From contig NZ_JAMZDX010000006.1 in the NCBI RefSeq assembly GCF_024172095.1, forward strand, positions 682,001 through 746,000: DNA of 64,000 nt, in the 5' to 3' direction. A program made the translations under genes and the position numbers. The first letter of the stretch is position 1. Each line of letters begins with the position of its first letter. The notes under the pieces were generated by a model. The model saw nothing but the letters and a program-made list of their open reading frames with translations, ran no database searches and was not told the DNA's origin. Positions 55,234 through 62,994 of the stretch are shown here, one piece after another. Origin of the DNA: Kitasatospora cinereorecta (GTDB lineage: Bacteria > Actinomycetota > Actinomycetes > Streptomycetales > Streptomycetaceae).

Positions 55234-55662
55234 GGCGTTCACCACTGAGGGGCGCGAGGAACTGCGCGACCGGCCGACAGCTGAGGTAGGGCGGTGGTTG
55301 GTGGCGCAGTTCCCCGCGCCCCTGATGGGTTGGCCCGCAATTGGCGTTGGCCACTGAGGGGCGCGAGGAACGACGCGACCGGCCCACAGCTGAGGTAGAG
55401 CGATGGTTGGTCGCGCAGTTCCCCGCGCCCCTGATGGGTTGGCCCGCGATAGGCGTTGGCCACTGAGGGGCGCGAGGAACGACGCGACCGGCCCACAGCT
55501 GAGGTAGAGCGATGGTTGGTCGCGCAGTTCCCCGCGCCCCTGATGGGTTGGCCCGCGATAGGCGTTGGCCACTGAGGGGCGCGAGGAACGACGCGACCAG
55601 CCCACAGCTGAGGTAGAGCGGTGGTTGGTGGCGCAGTTCCTCGCGCCCCTCAGTGGTGAACC
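55234..55662. repeat. four-copy tandem array (109-bp period) with 31-bp terminal inverted repeats
   Basis: Copies begin at 55234, 55343, 55452 and 55561, exactly 109 bp apart, with a few substitutions between copies. Each copy holds an internal inverted repeat (GGGGCGCGAGGAAC and GTTCCCCGCGCCCC). The outermost sequences, 55238-55268 and 55632-55662, are perfect inverted complements, so the whole array is palindromic at its ends. The same core occurs once between purF and purM. The right terminal repeat supplies the stop codon of the short NirB-like gene. Confidence 0.93.
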
Positions 55663-56822
55663 AGCGAAGCGCGGAGCGCGCCGTACTCGCTCGCGTCGCC
55701 CGCGAGGATCGCGCCGAGGAGGGTATGGCCGTCGGGGGCGAGGACGAGTTTGCGGTAGGTGCCGGCGCGGGTGTCGGTGGTGGCGAACTCGATCGCGCCG
55801 GGGGTGGTGGCGTGGGCGTCGCCGAGGCTGGCGACGTCGACGCCGAGGAGCTTGAGGCGGGTGGCGGTGTCGGCGCCGGGGAAGGGCGCGGGGTCGAGGC
55901 CGACGAGTTGGGCGGTGACGGTCTCGGCCATCCGGTAGCCGGGTGCCACCAGGCCGTAGCAGCGGCCGTCGACCGCGGCGCAGTCGCCGATCGCCCAGAT
56001 CCGCGGGTCCGCGGTGCGGCAGTGGGTGTCGACGAGGACGCCGCCGCGTTCGCCGACCGGGAGGCCGGCGTCGCGGGCGAGTTCGTCGCGGGGGCGGACC
56101 CCGGCGGAGAAGACGACCAGCGGGGTGTCGATCCGGGTGCCGTCGCCGAGGCGTACGGCGGCGACGCGGCCGTCGGGGCCGGCGTCGATCGCGGTGGTGG
56201 CGGTGGCGAGGTGGAGCCGGACGCCGAGCTCGCCGATCAGCCGGGCGAGCACCGCGCCGCCGCCGTCGTCCACCTGGACGGGCATCAGGCGCGGCGCCAG
56301 TTCGACGACGTGCGGCTCCATGCCGAGCAGTCGCAGGGCGTTGGCGGCCTCCAGGCCGAGCAGTCCGCCGCCGATGACGACGCCGGCGCGGCCGGGTCGG
56401 GCGGCGGCGCGGATGGAGTCGACGTCGTCCAGGGTGCGGTAGCGGTGGCAGCCGGGCAGGTCGTGGCCGGGGACGGGCGGGACGAAGGGCCGGGCGCCGG
56501 TGGCGAGGACCAGGGCGTCGTAGCGCAGCCGGGTGCCGTCGGAGCAGTGGACGGTGCGGGCGGCGCGGTCGACGGCGACGGCGGCGGTGGAGAGCCGGAG
56601 GTCGACGGCGGGGTCGGCTAGGAAGGCGGGTCCGGCGAGGGAGAGGCTGTCGGCGCCGCGGCCGTCCACGCGCGAGGAGAGCGCCACCCGGTCGTACGCG
56701 GGGACGCTCTCCTCGGCGAGCACGATCACGTGCCAGGCATCGGTGCGGTCGTGGGATCTGAGGTCCTCGACCAGGCGGTGGCCGACCATGCCGTGGCCGG
56801 CCACGACGAGGGTGCGGGTCAT
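55650..56822 (-). CDS. nirB (truncated): NirB-like FAD/NAD oxidoreductase, lacking the nitrite-reductase half
   Basis: A protein of 390 residues matching the N-terminal flavoprotein part of NADH-dependent nitrite reductase large subunit: GHGMVGHRLVEDL, then VIGGGLLGLEAANAL and IWAIGDCAAVDG. The start of the domain that follows in NirB is reached (YRKLVLAPDGHTLLGAILAGDAS), but the protein then ends in LVHH. The [2Fe-2S], ferredoxin-like and siroheme domains (~450 further residues) are absent. The stop codon lies inside the terminal inverted repeat of the array. Its ATG overlaps the BFD-protein stop. It could be a damaged nirB or a short electron-transfer partner of NasC. Confidence 0.78.
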   Translation of the reverse strand: MTRTLVVAGHGMVGHRLVEDLRSHDRTDAWHVIVLAEESVPAYDRVALSSRVDGRGADSLSLAGPAFLADPAVDLRLSTAAVAVDRAARTVHCSDGTRLRYDALVLATGARPFVPPVPGHDLPGCHRYRTLDDVDSIRAAARPGRAGVVIGGGLLGLEAANALRLLGMEPHVVELAPRLMPVQVDDGGGAVLARLIGELGVRLHLATATTAIDAGPDGRVAAVRLGDGTRIDTPLVVFSAGVRPRDELARDAGLPVGERGGVLVDTHCRTADPRIWAIGDCAAVDGRCYGLVAPGYRMAETVTAQLVGLDPAPFPGADTATRLKLLGVDVASLGDAHATTPGAIEFATTDTRAGTYRKLVLAPDGHTLLGAILAGDASEYGALRASLVHH

Positions 56823-58186
56823 ACGGGTTGCTCCGTTCGGGGGCGGGTGCGGGCGGCCGGGACGGCGCCGGTGCCGGGGGCGGCCGGGTCCTCGCGGGCG
56901 AACGCCTGGCACAGGGCGCGGAGTTCGCCCGCGCAGCCGCCGCAGCCGGAGCCGGCCCGGGTGGCGGCGGTGAGCGCGGCCGGGTCGCAGGCGCCGGCGT
57001 GCCAGGCGGTGGCCAGGGTGCGGCGGGTGACGGTGGCGCAGTGGCAGACCACGGTGTCGGGGCCGGGTTCGGCGGCGCCGGGCAGGGCGGCGGGGGTGCC
57101 GAGCAGCAGGGCGAGCCGGTCGGCGGGGACCGGCAGGTCGCGGTCGTGGAGCTGGGTGACGGCGGCGACGGCGCGGGGGAGTCCGACGATCGAGGCGCTG
57201 ACGATCCGTTCCCCGCGCAGGCCGAGGGCGGCGTACCGGCCGCGGGCGGGGTCGCGCAGGGTGAGCTGTTGGTCCCCGTCGCCGGGGGTGCCGATGGCCA
57301 GGGTGTCGGCGGCCGGGAGCCGGGTGACCGGGCCGGGGCGCAGCCGGGGGGTGGCGCCGGTGAGCAGCCGGGCCAGTGCCTCGGCCTGCTCCCAGCCGTC
57401 GCCGGGGGCGTCGGCGCAGTCGCCGAGGGCGTGTACGGCGGGGTCCGAGGTGCGCAGCAGGGCGTCGACGGTCACCGCGCGGTGGACGGCGAGTCCGGCG
57501 GCGCGGGCGAGGTCGGTGGTGGGGCGCAGGCCGGTGTCGAACAGCAGGGTGTCGGCGGGCAGCGCCTCGCCGTCGTCGAGCACCAGCGTGCCGGGGAGGT
57601 GTTCCACCGCGGTGCGGCCGGGCCGCAGGTCGACGCCGGCCGCGGCGAGTCGCACCGCGAGCAGGTCGGCTGCGTCGGGGTCGAGCAGCCCGTCCAGCAG
57701 GCGCTCGCCGGGGTGGACGAGGACGGTGTCGCGTCCGGTCCGCCGCAGGGCGAGCGCGGCTTCGACGGCGTACGGGCCGCTGCCGAGCACGGCCACCGGT
57801 CCGTCGCCGACGGCGGAGCGGGCGGGTGCGCGCAGGGCCCGGACGTCCCCGCCGAGGTGCGGGCCCGGCCGCCGGGGTCGGGCGCCGGTGGCGAGCACCA
57901 GGGTGTCGTAGCGGTGGACGGTGCCGTCGTCGGCGTGCACCGCGTGGCGGGCGCGGTCGATCCGCACCGCCCGGACGTGGTGCACCTCGGCGGTCCCGGC
58001 GGGGTGGGCGGGCAGGTCGGCGGCGTCGGGCGGCAGGGCGCCGGTCAGGACGGCGGTGGCCAGGCCGTGGTGGGTGCCGGGCCGGCCGAGGACGGTCAGC
58101 GGCCCGGTGTGTCCGAGGGCGCGCAGGCGGTGGACGAGGCGGTGGGCGGCCGGTCCGTGGCCGACGACGAGGACGCGGTCGTTCAT
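56819..58186 (-). CDS. nasB: FAD-dependent electron-transfer protein with BFD [2Fe-2S] domain (NasB-like)
   Basis: A protein of 455 residues. The N-terminal pyridine-nucleotide-disulfide oxidoreductase fold has VVGHGPAAHRLVHRL, AVLGSGPYAVEAALAL and VHALGDCADAPG. A bacterioferritin-associated-ferredoxin-like domain near the C-terminus has VCHC and later GCGGC, the four-cysteine [2Fe-2S] pattern. It should pass electrons from NAD(P)H to the molybdenum subunit. ATGA overlaps at both ends tie it to nasC and the NirB-like gene. Confidence 0.87.
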   Translation of the reverse strand: MNDRVLVVGHGPAAHRLVHRLRALGHTGPLTVLGRPGTHHGLATAVLTGALPPDAADLPAHPAGTAEVHHVRAVRIDRARHAVHADDGTVHRYDTLVLATGARPRRPGPHLGGDVRALRAPARSAVGDGPVAVLGSGPYAVEAALALRRTGRDTVLVHPGERLLDGLLDPDAADLLAVRLAAAGVDLRPGRTAVEHLPGTLVLDDGEALPADTLLFDTGLRPTTDLARAAGLAVHRAVTVDALLRTSDPAVHALGDCADAPGDGWEQAEALARLLTGATPRLRPGPVTRLPAADTLAIGTPGDGDQQLTLRDPARGRYAALGLRGERIVSASIVGLPRAVAAVTQLHDRDLPVPADRLALLLGTPAALPGAAEPGPDTVVCHCATVTRRTLATAWHAGACDPAALTAATRAGSGCGGCAGELRALCQAFAREDPAAPGTGAVPAARTRPRTEQPV

Positions 58187-60258
58187 GCGGGTTCCGCCGG
58201 GGCGATCCGGACGGCGCTGACCTTGAACTCGGGCATCCGGCTGCGCGGGTCGAGCGCCGGGTTGGTGATCAGGTTGGCCCGGCCGTCGCCCGGGAAGTGG
58301 AAGGGCAGGAAAACGGTGTCGGTGCGCACCGAGCCGGTCAGCCGGACGCGGGCGCGCACGGTGCCGCGGGCCGAGGAGACGTCGGCGAGGTCGCCGTCGC
58401 CCAGTCCGGCGCGGGCGGCGGTGTCGGGGTGGACCTCGACGAAGGGTTCGGGGGCGGCGGCGGCCAGTTCGGGGATCCGGCGGGTCTGCGCGCCGGACTG
58501 GTAGTGGGCCAGGACACGGCCGGTGGTGGCGTACAGGGGACGCTGCCCGTCGGGGAGTTCGGCGGCGTCGCGGTGGTCGACGGCGGCCAGGCGGGCGCGG
58601 CCGTCGGGGTGGGCGAAGCGGTCGAGGAAGAGCCGGGGCGTGCCGGGGTGTCCGGGTTCGGGGCAGGGCCAGTGCAGTGCCTCGCCGGCGTCCAGCCGGG
58701 CGTAGTCGATGCCGGAGTAGTCGGCGGCGCCGCCGCGGGAGGCGCGGCGCAGTTCCTCGAAGACGGTTTCGGGCACGGTGGGGAAGTGGTCGGCGCGCCG
58801 GCCGAGGCGGACGGCGAGGCCGTGCAGCACGTCCAGGTCGCCGCGTACGCCGGCGGGCGGGGCGAGCAGCCGGCGGCGGCGCAGCACCCGGCCCTCCAGG
58901 TTGGTCAGGGTGCCCTCCTCCTCGGCCCACTGGGTGACGGGCAGCACCACGTCGGCCATCCGCGCGGTCTCGGAGGGGACGAAGTCGGCGACCACCAGCA
59001 GGTCGAGGGCGGCGAGGCGGTCGGTGACGTGTCCGGCGCGGGGGGCGGAGACGGCCGGGTTGGAGCCGAAGACCAGCAGCGCCTTCACGTCCCGGCCGAG
59101 GGCGTCCAGCAGCTCGTACGCGCTGCGGCCCGGTCCGGGCAGCTCCTCGGGCGCGACGCCCCAGACGCCGGCGACGTGGGCGCGGGCGGCCGGGTCGGTG
59201 ATCGAGCGGTAGCCGGGCAGTTGGTCGGCCTTCTGGCCGTGCTCGCGGCCGCCCTGGCCGTTGCCCTGGCCGGTGAGGCAGCCGTAGCCGCTGCCCTCGC
59301 GGCCGGGCAGGCCGAGGGCGAGGGCGAGGTTGATGAAGGCGGCGACGGTGTCGGAGCCCTTGCTCTGCTGTTCGGCGCCGCGCCCGGTGAGCACGTACGC
59401 GCGGTCGGCGTCGGCCAGCAGCCGGACGGCCTCGCGCTGTTCGGCGACGGGGACGCCGGTGAGCCGTTCGACCCGGTCCGGGGTCCAGGCGGCGGCGCGC
59501 TGCCAGGCCTCGGTGAAGCCGGTGGTGCGGGTGCGCAGGTAGCCGGTGTCGGTGCGGCCCTCGACCACGGCGAGGTGCAGCAGGCCGAGGGCGAGCGCCA
59601 GGTCGGTGCCGGGCGCGGGCTGCAGGTGGACGGCGGCGCGTTCGGCGGTGCGGGTGCGGCGCGGGTCGACCACGATCAGGCGGGCCCGTTCCAAGTGGCG
59701 CATCAGCGGGGGCATGGTCTCGGCCGGGTTGGCGCCGGCCAGCAGGACGGTCTCGGCCCGGCCGAGGTCGGTGACCGGGAAGGGCAGGCCGCGGTCGAGC
59801 CCGAAGGCGGCGATGCCGGCGGCGGCCGCGGAGGACATGCAGAACCGGCCGTTGTAGTCGATCTGGCTGGTGCCGAGCGCGAGCCGGGCGAACTTGCCGA
59901 GCTGGTACGCCTTCTCGTTGGTCAGCCCGCCGCCGCCGAACACGCCGACGGCGTCCGGGCCGTGGTCGGCGCGGATCCGGCGCAGACCGGCGGCGACGGT
60001 GTCCAGTGCGGTGTCCCAGTCGGTCGGGTGCAGGTCGCCGTCGGCGCCGCGCACCAGCGGGGTGCGCAGCCGGTCCCGGACGTCCAGCAGGGCCGGGGCG
60101 GTCCAGCCCTTCTGGCACAGCCCGCCCCGGTTGACCGGGAAGTCGGCGTCGGGCCGCACCTGAACCGCGCCGCGGGCACCGGTGAGGCGGGTGCCGCACT
60201 GCAGGGCGCAGTACGGGCAGTGGGTGGCGACCTGTGGTTCAGCCGCGGACACGGTCAC
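58183..60258 (-). CDS. nasC: assimilatory nitrate reductase catalytic subunit (NasC type)
   Basis: A protein of 691 residues in the molybdopterin oxidoreductase family. The N-terminal [4Fe-4S] site is CPYCALQC plus GGLCQKGW. Mo-bis-MGD-binding segments follow (NEKAYQLGKFARLALGTSQI, LLAGANPAETMP, LTGQGNGQGGREHGQ), and the C-terminal molydopterin-dinucleotide domain contains FLPFHFPGDGRANLIT. It has no signal peptide, so it is cytoplasmic and assimilatory: nitrate to nitrite. GTG start 20 bp inside the transporter gene. Related formate dehydrogenases are less likely given the neighbours. Confidence 0.92.
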   Translation of the reverse strand: MTVSAAEPQVATHCPYCALQCGTRLTGARGAVQVRPDADFPVNRGGLCQKGWTAPALLDVRDRLRTPLVRGADGDLHPTDWDTALDTVAAGLRRIRADHGPDAVGVFGGGGLTNEKAYQLGKFARLALGTSQIDYNGRFCMSSAAAAGIAAFGLDRGLPFPVTDLGRAETVLLAGANPAETMPPLMRHLERARLIVVDPRRTRTAERAAVHLQPAPGTDLALALGLLHLAVVEGRTDTGYLRTRTTGFTEAWQRAAAWTPDRVERLTGVPVAEQREAVRLLADADRAYVLTGRGAEQQSKGSDTVAAFINLALALGLPGREGSGYGCLTGQGNGQGGREHGQKADQLPGYRSITDPAARAHVAGVWGVAPEELPGPGRSAYELLDALGRDVKALLVFGSNPAVSAPRAGHVTDRLAALDLLVVADFVPSETARMADVVLPVTQWAEEEGTLTNLEGRVLRRRRLLAPPAGVRGDLDVLHGLAVRLGRRADHFPTVPETVFEELRRASRGGAADYSGIDYARLDAGEALHWPCPEPGHPGTPRLFLDRFAHPDGRARLAAVDHRDAAELPDGQRPLYATTGRVLAHYQSGAQTRRIPELAAAAPEPFVEVHPDTAARAGLGDGDLADVSSARGTVRARVRLTGSVRTDTVFLPFHFPGDGRANLITNPALDPRSRMPEFKVSAVRIAPAEPA

Positions 60259-61606
60259 GCTCCACTCTCCGGGCCGCCAGGGCCGGCTGGCCGGCCGGGC
60301 GCAGGTACACCGCGCGGGTGATCAGCAGGCACAGCGCGTAGAAGCCGAGGAAGGACCAGAACGCGCCCTCCCCGCCGCCGCCCGGGTGCCCGTAGGAGGC
60401 CCGGAAGACCAGGTTGACCGCGACCCCGCCGAGCGCGCCGATCGCGCCGGCGATGCCGATCACCGCCCCGGACAGCCGCCGGGCGCGGGCGAACTCGGCT
60501 GCGGCCGGGCGCCCTTCGAGCACCGCGCGCTCGGCCCGTGCCGCGAAGGCGGCCGGGATCAGCTTGTACGTCGAGCCGTTGCCGATCCCGCTCAGCACGA
60601 AGAGCACCGCGAAGCCGCCCAGGAACAGGCCGAGGGAGTGCCGGGCGGAGGCGGCCAGCAGCACCAGCGTGCCGCCGGCCATCGCGGCGAAGGTCCAGCA
60701 GGTGACCCGCGCGCCGCCGCGGCGGTCGGCCAGCCAGCCGCCGAACGGGCGGGCGAAGGAGCCCAGCAGCGGGCCGAGGAAGGTCAGTCCGGCCGCCTGC
60801 AGCGGGGTGGAGCCGAACTGGGTCTGCAGCACCAGGCCGAAGGCGAAGCCGTACCCGATGAAGGAGCCGAAGGTGCCCACGTACAGCAGCGAGATCCACC
60901 AGGTGTCGGCGGCCCGCAGGGCCTCCCCCTGGGCGCCGCGGTCGGCCCGGACCCGGGACTTCGGCAGGTTGTCCATGCCGAGCGCGGCCAGCAGCGAGGC
61001 CAGCACGATCAGCGGCAGGTAGACGGCGATCACGTACGCCGGGTGGCCGGCGCCTGCGGTGGAGATCACCAGCAGGCCGATCAGCTGGACGGCGGCGACG
61101 CCCAGGTTGCCGCCGCCGGCGTTCAGGCCGAGCGCCCGGCCCTGGTAGCGCTGCGGGAAGAAGGCGGTGATGTTGGTCATCGAGGAGGCGAAGTTGCCGC
61201 CGCCGAGCCCGGTGGCCGCGCCGATCAGCAGGAACACCCACAGCGGGGTGCCGGGCCGCTGGACGAAGACGAACGCGGCCAGCGCCGGCACCAGCAGCAC
61301 CGCGGAGGCGAACACCGTCCAGGTGCGGCCGCCGAAGCGGGTGACCGCCCAGCTGTACGGCAGCCGCAGCGCCGCGCCGACCAGCGTGGGCACCACGACC
61401 AGCAGGAACTTCTGGCTCGGGGTGAAGCCGAGGCCGATCGCCGGCGACATGAACAGCACCAGCACCGACCACAGGCTCCACACCGAGAAGCCGATGTGCT
61501 CGGAGAGCACCGACAGCGCCAGGTTGCGCCAGGCGACCCGGCTGTCGCCCCGCCGCCAGGCGAGGTCGTCCTCCGGATCCCAGCGTTCGAGGTCGCGCGT
61601 CCTCAT
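60239..61606 (-). CDS. narK: nitrate/nitrite MFS transporter (NarK/NasA type)
   Basis: A protein of 455 residues with about 12 membrane helices. Both nitrate signatures are visible: GLGGGNFASSMTNITAFFP near helix 5 and GIGNGSTYKLIPAAF near helix 11. Motif A-like GGWLADRRGGARV lies between. It could import nitrate, export nitrite, or exchange them. The ATG overlaps the lyase stop (ATGA), and the tail overlaps nasC by 20 bp. Confidence 0.94.
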   Translation of the reverse strand: MRTRDLERWDPEDDLAWRRGDSRVAWRNLALSVLSEHIGFSVWSLWSVLVLFMSPAIGLGFTPSQKFLLVVVPTLVGAALRLPYSWAVTRFGGRTWTVFASAVLLVPALAAFVFVQRPGTPLWVFLLIGAATGLGGGNFASSMTNITAFFPQRYQGRALGLNAGGGNLGVAAVQLIGLLVISTAGAGHPAYVIAVYLPLIVLASLLAALGMDNLPKSRVRADRGAQGEALRAADTWWISLLYVGTFGSFIGYGFAFGLVLQTQFGSTPLQAAGLTFLGPLLGSFARPFGGWLADRRGGARVTCWTFAAMAGGTLVLLAASARHSLGLFLGGFAVLFVLSGIGNGSTYKLIPAAFAARAERAVLEGRPAAAEFARARRLSGAVIGIAGAIGALGGVAVNLVFRASYGHPGGGGEGAFWSFLGFYALCLLITRAVYLRPAGQPALAARRVERDRVRG

Positions 61607-62994
61607 GGCTTCACCGCCCGGTCGACCAGGGCGCCCGCGGCGCCGGTGTACGCCGTCGGGTCGCACAGCGCGGCGACCCGTTCGGCGGAGAGCAGCCCGC
61701 TGCCGGCCAGGACCTCGGCCAGCGGCACTCCATTGCGGGCGGCCTCGGCGGAGGCCGCGCTGAGCAGATTCCGGGCGGCGGCCCGGCCCAGGGTGGGGGC
61801 GAGCACCGCGGCGATCCGCTCGGAGACCATCTGCCCGCCGGTGAGCTCCAGGTTGGCGCGCATCCGCTCGGGGTCGACCTGCAGCCCCTCGGCCAGTTCG
61901 GCCGCGGTGTGGGCGGCGCCGCCGGCCAGCCGCAGGCACTCGCGCAGCGGCAGCCACTCGGCGTGCCAGGCGCCGCCGGAGCGCTCGTCCTCGGAGAGCA
62001 GGCAGCCGGTCAGGATCGAGGCCAGCGCGGGCAGTTGCAGGGCCGCGCTGCGGATCAGGGTGGCCAGCACCGGGTTGCGCTTGTGGGGCATGGCCGAGGA
62101 GGCCCCCCGCCCGGCGGCGGTCGGCTCGGCGACCTCGCCGACCTCCGTCCGGGTCAGGGACTGCACGTCCACCGCGATCTTGCCCAGCGCGCCGGTGGTG
62201 AACGCCAGCGCCGCCGAGAGATCCGCGACGGGGGTGCGCAGTGCGTGCCACGGCAGGACCGGGCGGGCCAGCCCGGTCTCCGCGGCGAAGGCGTCGACCA
62301 GCCGGTCGACGTACCCGCCCGGGTCCCGGCTCTCGGCCGGGCCGTCCAGGCGGGCGAACTCGAGGTAGCCGGCCAGGGTGCCGGCCGCGCCGCCGAGGGA
62401 GACCGGCAGGCCGCCGTCGAGCACCGCGGCCAGCCGCCGGTCGGCGTCCAGCACCAGCTGCCGCCAGCCGGCCGCCTTCAGGCCGAAGGTGGTCGGGACG
62501 GCCTGCAGGGCCAGCGTGCGGCCCGCCATCACGGTGTCCCGGTGCTCCTCGGCCAGCGCGGCGAGCGCGTCGGCGGTGCGGGCCAGGTCGGCCCGGATCA
62601 GCCGCAGCGCCCGCTGCGCCACCAGCATCGCGCCGGTGTCGAAGACGTCCTGGCTGGTCGAGCCGCGGTGGACGTACTCCGCCGCCTCCGGGTGCTCGGC
62701 GGCGACCACGCGGGTGAGCGCCTGCACCAGGCCGACCACCGGGTTGGCCGTCTCCCGGGCGGCCAGGGCCAGTTCGCGCAAGGAGAAGCGGTCGGCGCGG
62801 GCCGCCGCGGTGATCGCGTCGGCGGCCCGCGCGGGCACCGTGCCGAGGCCGGCCTGGGCGCGGGCCAGCGCCGCCTCGGCGTCCAGCATCGCCTGCAGCC
62901 ATGCCCGGTCGCCCACGGCCTCCTCGACCGGGGTCCCGGCCCGGACCGGCGAGAGCAGGCCCGAGTCCGTCCCCGGGAACGGCTGCCCGGTCAT
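61603..62994 (-). CDS. creD-like: fumarase/aspartase-superfamily lyase, CreD/FzmL-like (nitrosuccinate lyase candidate)
   Basis: A protein of 463 residues in the adenylosuccinate-lyase/PcaB family. EYVHRGSTSQDVFDT is region 1 and the catalytic-loop signature GRGASSAMPHKRNPV is region 3. An automatic search would call it 3-carboxy-cis,cis-muconate cycloisomerase, but no other pca gene is present. The direct neighbour upstream matches the flavoprotein partner in cremeomycin- and fosfazinomycin-type pathways, where this lyase splits nitrosuccinate into fumarate and nitrous acid. ATGA overlaps on both sides place it in the nitrate-reductase operon. The assignment is from family and context. Confidence 0.78.
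   Translation of the reverse strand: MTGQPFPGTDSGLLSPVRAGTPVEEAVGDRAWLQAMLDAEAALARAQAGLGTVPARAADAITAAARADRFSLRELALAARETANPVVGLVQALTRVVAAEHPEAAEYVHRGSTSQDVFDTGAMLVAQRALRLIRADLARTADALAALAEEHRDTVMAGRTLALQAVPTTFGLKAAGWRQLVLDADRRLAAVLDGGLPVSLGGAAGTLAGYLEFARLDGPAESRDPGGYVDRLVDAFAAETGLARPVLPWHALRTPVADLSAALAFTTGALGKIAVDVQSLTRTEVGEVAEPTAAGRGASSAMPHKRNPVLATLIRSAALQLPALASILTGCLLSEDERSGGAWHAEWLPLRECLRLAGGAAHTAAELAEGLQVDPERMRANLELTGGQMVSERIAAVLAPTLGRAAARNLLSAASAEAARNGVPLAEVLAGSGLLSAERVAALCDPTAYTGAAGALVDRAVKP

Noticed and set aside
55105..55605. Open frames with repeated GWSRRSSRPSVANAYRG-like translations
   Set aside because: They are translations of the 109-bp repeat array and have no ribosome site or codon bias.
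55234..55662. CRISPR array
   Set aside because: The whole 109-bp unit repeats without unique spacers, units are internally palindromic, and no cas gene is nearby.
58183..60258. Formate dehydrogenase alpha subunit
   Set aside because: The Fe-S motif alone would allow it, but the NarK-type transporter and BFD-containing electron-transfer partner indicate nitrate reductase.
61603..62994. PcaB of the beta-ketoadipate pathway, or adenylosuccinate lyase PurB
   Set aside because: No other pca genes are present, purB context is absent, and the gene is coupled to a CreE-like flavoprotein and nitrate reductase.
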